Shown here in pieces: positions 1-8,163 of a stretch of DNA of 64,000 nt. The position numbers were made by a program, and so were the translations under genes. The notes under the pieces were generated by a model. That model was not told where the DNA came from. It searched no databases and saw nothing but the letters and a program-made list of their open reading frames with translations. Source of the DNA: Rhizobium sp. BK313 (GTDB taxonomy: Bacteria > Pseudomonadota > Alphaproteobacteria > Rhizobiales > Rhizobiaceae). The number at the start of each line of letters is the position of its first letter. Position 1 is the stretch's first letter. The stretch spans positions 1,178,001-1,242,000 of the forward strand of contig NZ_JACHZQ010000001.1 of NCBI RefSeq assembly GCF_014193655.1, read 5' to 3'.

Positions 1-687
1 CAGCTCATCCGTCTGCATCTGCATCGATCCCAGCGTTTCGAGGAAGCTCATGCCAAGCAGGCTCTGGTCGAGCTTGCCTTCTTCGGCGACGGTCGCTTTG
101 ACGTCGCGGCGCAGGATCGGGCCGATGGCGACGGAGCCGAGTTCAACCGGGGCAGCCCTGGCCCGGCCGTTGGCGGTGATGACCGTCATGGAATAGGTGA
201 GATTTTCCGGGATGATGCCGACGCGCTCGGCATCTTTCTGCGATAAAGCAATGACACTGGCTCCGGTGTCGACGAGCATGTCGATCGGCTGGCCGTTGAT
301 CATCACTTGCGCCTCGAAATGGCCGTTCAACAGCTTGTGTAGAATGACTTCCTGGCCGCCTTCGCTGGTCGTGACGACAACAGCGTGTCCGGGCAGCAGG
401 CCGGCCATTAGCCGATCGCCGACTTGCTGGGCATCGCGGCGGTAAATATAGGCCGTCGCCAGCGCCATGATGATGACCAGCCAGATCAGCAGATTGCGGA
501 GAGACTGGCTGGCGGTATGGCGGCTAGCCCAGATGCCGGCGCTCATGATCAGGGCGAGCGGTACCAGATAGACGACGCCGGCAAAGTCGTCGTTGTCCAT
601 GCCGAAAGTCGTACCGCCGTTATTGTTGAATACGAGGAGCGCGAGACCGATGCCAATGATGGCGAGCGCGACGTTCAGGCGGTTCAT
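1..687 (-). CDS. Retropepsin-like aspartic protease (TIGR02281 type), 3' end beyond the window
   Basis: The 229 codons in the window read leftward and run off base 1, so the last residues are missing. The N-terminal third has about three hydrophobic stretches (near residues 5-20, 30-48 and 58-75), so the protein is probably membrane-anchored. The rest is a single retropepsin-like domain with the catalytic motif VDTGAS near residue 130 and a second conserved LLGMSFL stretch near 215. Such one-domain proteases are thought to act as dimers; the substrate is unknown. The ATG overlaps the stop of the upstream DUF1289 gene (ATGA, 684-687), which indicates translational coupling in the cobS operon. 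Confidence 0.85.
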   Translation of the reverse strand, partial: MNRLNVALAIIGIGLALLVFNNNGGTTFGMDNDDFAGVVYLVPLALIMSAGIWASRHTASQSLRNLLIWLVIIMALATAYIYRRDAQQVGDRLMAGLLPGHAVVVTTSEGGQEVILHKLLNGHFEAQVMINGQPIDMLVDTGASVIALSQKDAERVGIIPENLTYSMTVITANGRARAAPVELGSVAIGPILRRDVKATVAEEGKLDQSLLGMSFLETLGSMQMQTDEL

Positions 688-905
688 ACGGCGCTGCGCT
701 CCCGCGCCAGCCGCTGGCGGCGGGTCTCCCGGCGCGGCTTGCGTTCGACGGTGGCAAGGCGCTCAGGCAGGACCTGCATGATCTCACTGCGCTCACCGTC
801 GCTGTAGGTCATCCACGCGCCGATTTCTTCGCGCGTACGCCCACAGCCGAAGCAATAGCCGGTGTTGATGTCGATGGAGCAGACAAGGATGCAGGGTGTG
901 AGCAT
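684..905 (-). CDS. DUF1289 family small cysteine protein
   Basis: This 73-residue protein has the DUF1289 pattern: two early cysteines (TPCILVC), then CFGCGRTREEIGAW near residues 20-33. The four cysteines look able to hold a metal, but no function is established. The C-terminus is strongly basic (many Arg/Lys after residue 50). It lies 19 bases after cobS and overlaps the protease gene by four bases. The start was set at the first Met before the cysteine motif; a longer reading frame upstream runs back through cobS in another frame and is not credible. Confidence 0.85.
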   Translation of the reverse strand: MLTPCILVCSIDINTGYCFGCGRTREEIGAWMTYSDGERSEIMQVLPERLATVERKPRRETRRQRLARERSAV

Positions 906-924
906 AAGGCCATATATCGATGCT

Positions 925-1707
925 TCAAACGCACATGGCAAGGGTACAGAAGGCGGCGATCTCGCAAATCTGCTGCGTTGCACCGATGGTGTCGCCGGTG
1001 TGACCGGAAAGCCTTTGGCGCACCCGCCGCGTAAAGAGAAGTGCCGCGGCTGCGGTGACCAAAAGGCATAGGATAAAGGCGGGAAGCCTGAGGCTCGGCC
1101 AGAGCAGAAAAGCAGAAAATACCAGCGCGGTGATAAGCGCCATCTGCGTTGCGCCGTAATCCGGTTTCCCGGCTGAGGCGGCAATTCCGTCCGGCTTGGC
1201 GGCAGGCAGAACATACCAATGCCAGACCATGGCACCGCGGCTAAGCGCTGCAGCAGCCGGTAAAGCAAGGGCTGCGGCAAAGTGCGGGAGACCGCGAGCG
1301 ATGACGGCAAGCGCTGCGGCACGAAGTCCGAAAGAGAGGATCAGTGCTATCGCACCATAGGTGCCGATGCGGCTATCCTTCATGATGGCGAGTGCTCTAT
1401 CGCGATCCTTGCCGCCCCCAAGGCCATCCGCCGTGTCGCTGAGACCGTCCTCGTGCAGGGCGCCTGTTGTTATGGTCTGGACTGCAAGTGCCAACAGTGA
1501 CGCCATCAACGGGTCGGCGTGGAAGGCAAGCAGCACGGCGAACACGATCGCGGCGGGCAGGGCAATCAGCAAGCCGGCGAGCGGGAAAGTACGGGAGATG
1601 CGGTCGAGCTTACCGTCGTAGCCTTCGAAGAAGGAAGGCGGCACGGGAATGCGGCTTAAGAAGGCGACGGCGCGCGCAACGTTGCTTGTGTATTCCCGAA
1701 TATTCAT
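925..1707 (-). CDS. cobS: Adenosylcobinamide-GDP ribazoletransferase
   Basis: CobS (called CobV in Pseudomonas denitrificans naming) joins adenosylcobinamide-GDP to alpha-ribazole in the last step of cobalamin assembly, at the inner membrane. The 260-residue product is hydrophobic throughout and carries the family motif [15 protein letters not shown] near residues 85-100 and HTGDTIGA near the C-terminus. The ATG at 1707 follows a GGGGAGAGG ribosome site; the open frame extends 37 codons further without a site. It is divergent from cobT, which makes alpha-ribazole phosphate, so substrate supply and use sit around one 123-base promoter region. Confidence 0.95.
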   Translation of the reverse strand: MNIREYTSNVARAVAFLSRIPVPPSFFEGYDGKLDRISRTFPLAGLLIALPAAIVFAVLLAFHADPLMASLLALAVQTITTGALHEDGLSDTADGLGGGKDRDRALAIMKDSRIGTYGAIALILSFGLRAAALAVIARGLPHFAAALALPAAAALSRGAMVWHWYVLPAAKPDGIAASAGKPDYGATQMALITALVFSAFLLWPSLRLPAFILCLLVTAAAALLFTRRVRQRLSGHTGDTIGATQQICEIAAFCTLAMCV

Positions 1708-1830
1708 CCTCTCCCCGTTATCCCTGCGACAGCATCGGGCGTTTTTGGAGTTGTTCGCACCCGTGCCGACGACTAATAGAGTCGCACGCAAAAAACCTGA
1801 TTTGACATCAAAAGACAAGGAACGGCATTC

Positions 1831-2847
1831 ATGAGCGTTACCGGCCTGCCATTCGATGATTTCCGCACGCTGCTACGCGACCTTCCGGGTCCGGATTCCC
1901 GAGCGCTGGTGGCGGCGCGCGAGCGTGACGCGCAGCTCACGAAGCCGCCGGGTGCCCTCGGCCGCCTCGAAGAGATTGCCTTCTGGCTTGCCGCCTGGAC
2001 CGGCCGACCGCCTGCCGTCAACCGGCCGTTGGTGGCGATTTTTGCCGGCAATCACGGCGTCACCAAGCAGGGCATCACGCCGTTTCCTCCCGCGGTAACG
2101 CAGCAGATGGTAGAGAATTTCGCGGCCGGCGGTGCTGCGATCAATCAGATCTGTGTCGCCTATGATCTCGGCCTGAAGGTGTTTGATCTGGCGCTGGATT
2201 TCCCGACTGCCGACATTACCGAAGAGCCGGCACTCACGGAGCGCGATTGCGCTGCAACCATGGCCTTCGGCATGGAAGCGATTGCCGGCGGCACGGATCT
2301 GCTCTGCGTCGGCGAAATGGGCATCGGCAACACCACGATCGCCGCCGCCATCCACTATGCGCTCTATGGCGGCACGGCTGCAGAATGGGTTGGTCCCGGA
2401 ACTGGTTCGGAAGGCGAGATGCTGAAGCGCAAGATCGCCGCCGTCGAAAAGGCGGTGGCGCTGCATCGTGATCATCTTTCCGATCCGCTGGAAGTACTGC
2501 GCCGCCTGGGCGGCCGTGAGATCGCCGCCATGGCCGGCGCCATCCTCGCTGCCCGCATGGAGCGTATCCCGGTCATTATCGACGGCTACGTGGCAACCGC
2601 CGCTGCCTCGATCCTCAAGGCCGCCAATCCGTCCGCCCTTGACCATTGCCTGATCGGTCACGTTTCGGCTGAGCCGGGGCATCTCAAGGCCATCGACAAG
2701 GTCGGCAAGACGCCGCTATTGGCGCTCGGCATGCGGCTTGGCGAAGGCACGGGTGCTGCGCTTGCCGCCGGTATCGTCAAGGCCGCTGCCGCCTGCCACT
2801 CCGGCATGGCGACCTTTGAGAGCGCCGGGGTTGCCAACAAACATTGA
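1831..2847 (+). CDS. cobT: Nicotinate-nucleotide-dimethylbenzimidazole phosphoribosyltransferase
   Basis: The enzyme moves phosphoribose from nicotinate mononucleotide to dimethylbenzimidazole, giving alpha-ribazole 5'-phosphate, the lower-ligand nucleotide of cobalamin (CobU in P. denitrificans naming). At 338 residues it has normal family length. Visible motifs are [10 protein letters not shown] near residue 35, FAGNHGV near 72, GEMGIGNTT near 162 and [10 protein letters not shown] near the C-terminus. AAGGAA lies before the ATG. I looked for a cobalamin riboswitch in 1708-1830 and could not recognise the B12 box, so its control is unclear. Confidence 0.96.
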   Translation: MSVTGLPFDDFRTLLRDLPGPDSRALVAARERDAQLTKPPGALGRLEEIAFWLAAWTGRPPAVNRPLVAIFAGNHGVTKQGITPFPPAVTQQMVENFAAGGAAINQICVAYDLGLKVFDLALDFPTADITEEPALTERDCAATMAFGMEAIAGGTDLLCVGEMGIGNTTIAAAIHYALYGGTAAEWVGPGTGSEGEMLKRKIAAVEKAVALHRDHLSDPLEVLRRLGGREIAAMAGAILAARMERIPVIIDGYVATAAASILKAANPSALDHCLIGHVSAEPGHLKAIDKVGKTPLLALGMRLGEGTGAALAAGIVKAAAACHSGMATFESAGVANKH

Positions 2848-3032
2848 TGATGAAACGGCTGGGCGGCGGCAATAAAGTGTTCCGCCTCCAAAATTCCGAC
2901 CGACTTTCGATTTATGTCATAAATCTGTAATGATTTTTTTGGTCGACTCAGTTGTCGGCTTGCCTTGAGAACAGCGAGACGGTATTCGCAAGGCTGCTAA
3001 ATTGCGGTTAGGACATTGCAAGCGGGGCAGGG

Positions 3033-3425
3033 ATGGTCGAATTTTCGAAATCAGCGGTAACCAAGGAAACGGGTATCCGGCATTTCTTTGCCGCTGCCGG
3101 CTATTCCTGGGGCGGCTTTCAGCGCCTGCTGCAGGAATCGGCTTTCCGGCAGGAGCTTTTGTTTGCAGCCGTTGGATTGATCCTGCTTGTCATCGTCGGA
3201 GCAACGCTTGCAGAAATCATGATCGCCGTCGTGCTGTTTCTCGGCGTGTTTGCCGTGGAAGCGATGAATACGGCGGTCGAGGAAGTTATCGATCGGATTT
3301 CGCCCGAGATTTCCAACGTCGGCAAGCATGCCAAGGATCTCGGCTCCTTCGCGGTTCTCTGCATGCTGGTCGCTTCCGGTCTCTTTCTCCTCTACACGAT
3401 CGCCAGCCATCTGTTTTTCCGCTGA
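3033..3425 (+). CDS. dgkA: Diacylglycerol kinase, small membrane type
   Basis: DgkA phosphorylates diacylglycerol to phosphatidic acid in the inner membrane. The 130-residue protein shows the family signature EAMNTAVEEVIDRISPE near residues 70-86 (E. coli has a similar ELLNSAIE stretch), with about three transmembrane helices near 46-62, 66-74 and 105-125. A GGGGCAGGG site precedes the ATG. In envelope biology it recycles diacylglycerol released when phosphoglycerol head groups are moved to periplasmic glucans, which fits the phosphoglycerol-transferase-like gene at 46145-48073. Confidence 0.93.
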   Translation: MVEFSKSAVTKETGIRHFFAAAGYSWGGFQRLLQESAFRQELLFAAVGLILLVIVGATLAEIMIAVVLFLGVFAVEAMNTAVEEVIDRISPEISNVGKHAKDLGSFAVLCMLVASGLFLLYTIASHLFFR

Positions 3426-3432
3426 GCGCCGT

Positions 3433-3525
3433 GCGTTCATTCGAACGCAAAAAGGTCGCTCTAATCTTTGAATCTAGAGCGTCTTAATCGCTTGCAGGCG
3501 ATTCCGCCTGAACGTGGGATGCTCT
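3433..3525. repeat. Palindromic intergenic element downstream of dgkA
   Basis: Nested inverted repeats fill this gap: GCGTTC/GAACGC (3433-3438, 3443-3448), GCTCTA/TAGAGC (3458-3463, 3475-3480) and CAGGCG/CGCCTG with loop ATTC. An outer pair AGAGC (3476-3480) and GCTCT (3521-3525) encloses the last stem. No T-run follows, so this is not a clear terminator. It resembles the dispersed palindromic spacers common in Rhizobium genomes, judged by memory only. Confidence 0.45.
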
Positions 3526-3546
3526 GGCCGTTTCATGGCGTGAGCG

Positions 3547-5076
3547 TCAGGCGAAGCTCTTCTTCCGGCGCTCGACCAAAGGCGCGTCTTCGATGGCCGG
3601 CAGGCTTTGCAACACGCGCTTGGCCGGCAGGATAGCGATGACTTCCGTACCTTCACGCAGCTTGGACTTCAGCATGAATTGACCGTCATGCTTGGCGAGG
3701 ATCGCCTGAACGATCGGCAGACCGAGACCGGTACCCTGTTCGGCGCTCTTGATGGCGATCGAACCCTGGCCGAAGGCGGAAAGGACCACCGGTATCTCCT
3801 CCTCGGGAATGCCGGGACCATTGTCCTTGATCGCCACATATTGCCCGCCTCCCGCGGTCCAGCCGACCTTGACAGTAATTTCACCATTTTGCGGCGTGAA
3901 CTTCACGGCATTCGAGAGAAGATTGAGGATCACCTGGCGCATGGATTTCTCATCGGCCCAGACCGAGGGAAGCTTTGGCTCGAATTGCGGCGAGATGGAG
4001 ATGTTCTTGCCACGCGCGCGCAATTGCACCATGCCGATGCAATCCTCCGCCACATCCAGCAGCGAGATTGCCTCCTCGTTCAGCTCATACTTGCCGGCCT
4101 CAATGCGCGAAAGATCAAGGATCTCATTGATCAGGTTGAGCAGATGCTGCCCGGAGCGATGGATATCGGTGGTGTATTCGCGATAGGTGGCATTGTTCAG
4201 CGGCCCCATGACCTCCGCCGACATGACCTCGGAGAAGCCGAGGATGGCGTTGAGCGGCGTTCTGAGCTCATGCGACATCGAGGCTAGGAAACGGGATTTG
4301 GCGAGGTTGGCCTCTTCAGCGCGGCGGCGTGCTTCATCCGACATGGACTTCGCGACTTCCAGTTCGGCGATCAGATCATCCTTTTCCGACTGGAAGGAAA
4401 GGATTTTCAAGTTCGATTGAAACATCCGATTGGTAATGAAAGTGAAGAAGATGACGGCGACGGCGACGGCGGCGGTGAGCGCAATGTCGGAAGGGTTGCG
4501 CGTCAGCGCCGCTTTGACCGCAAGCGCGACTGTTGCGGGCGCGAAGGAGAAGGGCACGGCACCCGGCAACATGAAATTCGCCATCGCAGTGACACAAATC
4601 GCCACCAGCAGTGTCGCGCCGTTGTAGAGAAGGAAGCTGTCGCCACCACAGGTCGAACAACTGTGCATGGCGAAGAACGCCCAGCAAAAGCCGATGAGCA
4701 ACTGGCCAAGCAACAGCATCTGGCGCCATTTCCTGGCACTTTCGGCAGTCATCTCCCGTTTCTTCGCGCGGCGGCCGAGCAGCATGTTGATGGCATGTGC
4801 CGAAAGGGTCGGGATGGCCCAAATGAAAATCTGCGCGTCGCGCGTCAGATAGACGCCGAGGGCCGCGACGATGACGACGAAGATCGGCATGACCGAAGCA
4901 CCCTGCAGGAGGGTGTCGACGTGCATCATCATAACTTCGCGGTCGAAGCTCCGGCTGTGACCGGATTGCAAGCGCTCGCGCGTCTGCCGCACCGCCTTCG
5001 ATACAGCCCGGTTACGGTGACTGCGCGATCGGTCGACGATGATCTTATCTGTCGATGTGCTGACGCCGGTGCTCAT
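3547..5076 (-). CDS. Membrane sensor histidine kinase (PleC/DivJ-like kinase core)
   Basis: The 509-residue protein has a basic N-terminus, five or so transmembrane helices between residues 60 and 215, a short coiled segment, then a HisKA domain with SHELRTP (phospho-accepting His near 269). A HATPase domain follows with NLLSNAVKFTP, DNGPGIP and GTGLGLPI. There is no PAS, HAMP or receiver domain and no adjacent response regulator, so it is an orphan kinase. The kinase core resembles the alphaproteobacterial PleC/DivJ/PdhS group, but assigning it to that cell-cycle network is inference. It is divergent from the thermonuclease gene. Confidence 0.85.
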   Translation of the reverse strand: MSTGVSTSTDKIIVDRSRSHRNRAVSKAVRQTRERLQSGHSRSFDREVMMMHVDTLLQGASVMPIFVVIVAALGVYLTRDAQIFIWAIPTLSAHAINMLLGRRAKKREMTAESARKWRQMLLLGQLLIGFCWAFFAMHSCSTCGGDSFLLYNGATLLVAICVTAMANFMLPGAVPFSFAPATVALAVKAALTRNPSDIALTAAVAVAVIFFTFITNRMFQSNLKILSFQSEKDDLIAELEVAKSMSDEARRRAEEANLAKSRFLASMSHELRTPLNAILGFSEVMSAEVMGPLNNATYREYTTDIHRSGQHLLNLINEILDLSRIEAGKYELNEEAISLLDVAEDCIGMVQLRARGKNISISPQFEPKLPSVWADEKSMRQVILNLLSNAVKFTPQNGEITVKVGWTAGGGQYVAIKDNGPGIPEEEIPVVLSAFGQGSIAIKSAEQGTGLGLPIVQAILAKHDGQFMLKSKLREGTEVIAILPAKRVLQSLPAIEDAPLVERRKKSFA

Positions 5077-5199
5077 GGATACGTTGAAACTTGGCTTGCC
5101 GAGGGTTACAGACTAGCGGCCAAACCTTAAGAAGATACTGCTCGGAAATGGTTTGTTTGCCATCTTTGCCAAGGGTTTGTTCTTTAAGGAGGCAAAAGC

Positions 5200-5772
5200 G
5201 TGACGCGGTCCGGCCGCCTGTTTCGTGACGGCGTAACCACATTCGCGCTGCTGGGGCTGATCGGCTTGCTGGCGCTGAAGATGAACAATCGCCCAGAACT
5301 CGTTCAAACGGGAAGCTTTTATGTCGTTGACGGCGATACGCTCGGTCGGGACGGTGACCGTCTGCGGCTGCTCGGCATCGACGCGCCGGAATATCGGCAG
5401 CAATGTCAGCGCGGTCATGTGGTCTGGGCCTGCGGCGAAGAGGCGCGCAAAGCACTTGAGAGACTAATGAAGACGGGTGCGGCTGAATGTCGGGGGAGCG
5501 AACATGACCGCTACGGCCGGCTGCTGGTGACCTGCAGAGCGGGAGACGTCGACATCAATGGCGCGATGGTGCGCAGCGGCATGGCCGTGTCTTATGGCGG
5601 CTACGCCGCCGAGGAGGCTGCGGCGCGGCAGGCAAAGGCTGGGCTTTGGGCCGGCGATTTCGAGCGGCCGCGCGACTATCGGCGCGAGGAGCAGGTAGAG
5701 CATGCTCGCGGCAATGATCCGCTAGCCGGGTTGGGCGACTATTTGCGACGGTTTGTGGGATGGGATCGATGA
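5200..5772 (+). CDS. Thermonuclease (SNase) family protein, GTG start
   Basis: This is a 190-residue staphylococcal-nuclease-like protein. One hydrophobic segment near residues 9-27 acts as a signal or membrane anchor, so the nuclease domain is probably periplasmic. Motifs are VDGDTL near residue 44, LRLLGIDAPE near 54 (catalytic Arg and Glu expected here) and EHDRYGRLL near 103 (second catalytic Arg). The GTG start is fixed by a strong AAGGAGG at 5186-5192, eight bases upstream. The end overlaps the start of the uracil-DNA glycosylase gene, so the two are probably cotranscribed. Confidence 0.88.
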   Translation: MTRSGRLFRDGVTTFALLGLIGLLALKMNNRPELVQTGSFYVVDGDTLGRDGDRLRLLGIDAPEYRQQCQRGHVVWACGEEARKALERLMKTGAAECRGSEHDRYGRLLVTCRAGDVDINGAMVRSGMAVSYGGYAAEEAAARQAKAGLWAGDFERPRDYRREEQVEHARGNDPLAGLGDYLRRFVGWDR

Positions 5773-6404
5773 TGGCGTCGGAAGATGAGTTGCAGGCACT
5801 GCGCAGAGCCATTGCGGTCTGTCGCGTCTGCCGGGACGCGCCGATGCGCGGGGAGGCGGACAGGCTACCGCATGAACCGAGGCCGGTCGCCGTGTTATCG
5901 GCGACGGCGCGCATCCTGATCGCCGGGCAGGCGCCGGGGCTGCGCGTGCACGAAAGCGGCGTGCCGTTCGATGATGCCTCCGGCGACCGGCTGCGGCAAT
6001 GGCTCGGCGTGGACCGCGACAGTTTTTACAACGCCGATCATTTCGCCATTCTAGGAATCGGTTTCTGCTTCCCCGGTTATAGCGCTAACGGGAGCGACCT
6101 GCCGCCGCGCAGGGAATGCGCGCCGCTTTGGCGGCAAAGAGCCATGGATGTGATGCCGCAAATCGAACTCGTCCTGACCATCGGTCAATATGCTCAGGCT
6201 TGGCATCTCGGCTCGGCGCGAATGGCATCGATGACGGAAACCGTTTCGGAATGGCGGCGTTATCTCCTTACCAACCGGTCACCCGCGATTTTGCCCCTAC
6301 CGCATCCCAGTTGGCGCAACAGCGGGTGGCTGAAGCGCAATCCTTGGTTCGAGGTGGAGTTGCTGCCCGTATTGCGGGAGCGCGTGAAAATCCTCGTTTC
6401 TTGA
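5760..6404 (+). CDS. Uracil-DNA glycosylase family protein
   Basis: The 214-residue product has an N-terminal RVCRDAP segment, the AGQAPG active-site loop near residue 57 and the LPHPSWRN motif near 182-190, matching the uracil-DNA glycosylase superfamily. These enzymes remove uracil from DNA in base-excision repair, but the exact family and substrate cannot be read here; Cys spacing for an iron-sulfur cluster is not evident. Possible starts are ATG 5760, 5769 and 5772. The last forms TGATG with the nuclease stop and would give coupled translation, so the true start is uncertain. Confidence 0.82.
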   Translation: MGSMMASEDELQALRRAIAVCRVCRDAPMRGEADRLPHEPRPVAVLSATARILIAGQAPGLRVHESGVPFDDASGDRLRQWLGVDRDSFYNADHFAILGIGFCFPGYSANGSDLPPRRECAPLWRQRAMDVMPQIELVLTIGQYAQAWHLGSARMASMTETVSEWRRYLLTNRSPAILPLPHPSWRNSGWLKRNPWFEVELLPVLRERVKILVS

Positions 6405-6470
6405 AACAAGTTTCTTTTCCTCCGGCAAAAATGCGCTATAGAGAGAATATAATTCGAAAGGGCACTCGAA

Positions 6471-6959
6471 ATGGACCGTCTTGACCGCAAAATCCTGCGT
6501 CTGCTGCAGGAGGATTCCACCCTGGCCGTGGCCGACCTTGCAAAGAAAGTCGGGCTGTCGACGACACCGTGCTGGCGCCGCATCCAGAAGATGGAAGAGG
6601 ATGGCGTCATTCGCCGCCGCGTGGCGTTGCTCGATCCTGAAAAGGTCAACACCAAGGTCACCGTTTTCGTATCGATCCGCACCAACACACACTCGATCGA
6701 ATGGCTGAAGCGCTTTTCCGAGGTGATCGCGGATTTCCCGGAGGTGGTGGAATTCTATCGCATGAGCGGCGACGTCGATTACCTTCTGCGCGTCGTAGTC
6801 CCGGATATTGCCTCCTATGACGCTTTCTACAAGCGCATGATCGCCAAGATCGAAATCCGCGACGTTTCCTCGGCATTTGCAATGGAACAGATCAAGTATT
6901 CGACGGAACTGCCGCTGGACTACATGATGCTGGAGAATGCGAAGTCGAGCGACGATTGA
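6471..6959 (+). CDS. Lrp/AsnC family transcriptional regulator
   Basis: The 162-residue protein begins with the AsnC-type helix-turn-helix (DRKILRLLQ near residue 4, LSTTPCWRRI near 30-40), followed by the alpha/beta effector domain containing SGDVDYLLRV near residue 97. This is standard full length. Such regulators bind DNA as multimers and sense amino acids; the ligand here is unknown. It is convergent with the dehydrogenase gene. An AT-rich stretch (6440-6470) with TATAGAGAGAATATAATT lies just before the ATG and probably carries the promoter. Confidence 0.92.
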   Translation: MDRLDRKILRLLQEDSTLAVADLAKKVGLSTTPCWRRIQKMEEDGVIRRRVALLDPEKVNTKVTVFVSIRTNTHSIEWLKRFSEVIADFPEVVEFYRMSGDVDYLLRVVVPDIASYDAFYKRMIAKIEIRDVSSAFAMEQIKYSTELPLDYMMLENAKSSDD

Positions 6960-6985
6960 GCGTCATTTTCGACAATGACGCTCAA
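6956..6985 (+). terminator. Perfect 12-bp stem-loop at the end of the Lrp gene
   Basis: TTGAGCGTCATT (6956-6967) and AATGACGCTCAA (6974-6985) are perfect inverted repeats around the loop TTCGAC. The left arm contains the TGA stop of the Lrp gene. No T-run follows in either direction, so it may be a weak terminator or a 3'-end stabiliser between two convergent genes. Confidence 0.5.
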
Positions 6986-7018
6986 TAAAGAATCATCTTT
7001 GGGGCAGGCTGCTTTACA

Positions 7019-7891
7019 TTACTTCTTATCCAACCGCGCCAGCAGCGACGACGTGTCCCAGCGGTTGCCGCCCATCGCCTGGACGTCGCCGTAGAATTGG
7101 TCCACGAGGGCAGTCATCGGGAGTTTGGCCTTGTTGCGGCGGGCTTCCGACAACACGATGTCGAGGTCCTTGCGCATCCAGTCGACGGCAAAGCCGAAGT
7201 CGTATTTGCCGATATTCATGGTCTTGTGGCGGTTTTCCATCTGCCAGGAACCGGCCGCACCCTTGGAAATGACTTCCACCACCTTTTCGATGTCGAGGCC
7301 GGCCTGCTTGCCGAAATGGATACCTTCGGCTAGGCCCTGGACGACGCCTGCGATGCAGATCTGGTTGATCATCTTGGTGAGCTGGCCCGCGCCGACAGCA
7401 CCCATCAGGCCGACCATGCGGGCATAGGCATCGATGACGGGTTTTGTTTTTTCAAAGACCGCCTCATCGCCGCCGCACATGACTGTCAGCACGCCGTTTT
7501 CCGCGCCCGCCTGGCCACCGGAAACGGGGGCGTCGATGAAGTCGATGCCTTTTTCCTTGGCCGCGGCATGGAGTTCACGGGCGACCTCCGCGCTTGCCGT
7601 TGTGTTGTCGATCAGGACCGCGCCTGCCTTCATGCCGGAGAGCACGCCATCCTTGCCGATCGTTACCGAGCGCAAATCATCGTCATTGCCGACGCAGGTA
7701 AAGACGAAATCGGCACCTTCGGCCGCAGCGGCGGGGGTGGGGGCAAACTTGCCGTCAAATTGTCTAGCCCAGGCTTCTGCCTTGGCGACGGTGCGGTTGT
7801 AGACGGTGACGTCGTGACCGCCCTTGACCTTCAGATGCCCTGCCATGGGATAACCCATGACGCCCATGCCGATAAAAGCGACCTTTGCCAT
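7019..7891 (-). CDS. Beta-hydroxyacid dehydrogenase (3-hydroxyisobutyrate dehydrogenase / tartronate semialdehyde reductase family)
   Basis: The 290-residue cytosolic oxidoreductase begins with the nucleotide-binding motif FIGMGVMGYPMAGHL. It has the substrate-binding APVSGGQAGA stretch near residue 120 and the catalytic-lysine region GQLTKMINQ near 170. Family members reduce or oxidise 3-hydroxyisobutyrate, tartronate semialdehyde or succinic semialdehyde with NAD(P); the substrate cannot be told from sequence. The ATG at 7891 follows GGAAGGAGT; the frame runs open 26 codons further but has no such site. It is a single gene, convergent with the Lrp regulator. Confidence 0.88.
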   Translation of the reverse strand: MAKVAFIGMGVMGYPMAGHLKVKGGHDVTVYNRTVAKAEAWARQFDGKFAPTPAAAAEGADFVFTCVGNDDDLRSVTIGKDGVLSGMKAGAVLIDNTTASAEVARELHAAAKEKGIDFIDAPVSGGQAGAENGVLTVMCGGDEAVFEKTKPVIDAYARMVGLMGAVGAGQLTKMINQICIAGVVQGLAEGIHFGKQAGLDIEKVVEVISKGAAGSWQMENRHKTMNIGKYDFGFAVDWMRKDLDIVLSEARRNKAKLPMTALVDQFYGDVQAMGGNRWDTSSLLARLDKK

Positions 7892-8066
7892 TCGCGAGAC
7901 TCCTTCCGATAATTTTGCCTGAAGGCTTAGCGGAAAGGTGAGGGGGGCGGAAGACCGATTTGTCGGCAAACTTGTCGCGGTCTCATATGTCTTGGAAGAT
8001 AATTCCGCGTTTCATTTGTTTGTCGAAATCGAATTTCGTCTCAATTGCAGAAATTCACAATATCAG

Positions 8067-8110
8067 TTGTCGATATAATCTATGGATTTGCAATTCTTGG
8101 ATATCGACAA
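8067..8110 (+). promoter_or_regulatory. Promoter and inverted repeat upstream of ssuA
   Basis: TTGTCGATAT (8067-8076) and ATATCGACAA (8101-8110) form a perfect 10-bp inverted repeat. The left arm runs into a consensus -10 box TATAAT at 8074-8079. No good -35 box is visible, so an activator is likely. The 14 bases TTGTCGATATAATC recur exactly at 9245-9258 before ssuD. Confidence 0.55.
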
Positions 8111-8163
8111 CAGAGCCGGTGTTCGCAGGAAGCGTCCCGGCCCGGTGGGGAAAGGGACTTTCG

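Noticed and set aside
1708..1830. Possible cobalamin riboswitch between cobS and cobT
   Set aside because: No B12-box consensus could be recognised and the gap is too short for a typical riboswitch plus promoter on both sides.
5125..5189. CCTTAA (5125-5130) could pair with TTAAGG (5184-5189) and hide the thermonuclease ribosome site
   Set aside because: Only six pairs over a 53-base loop; too weak to claim regulation.
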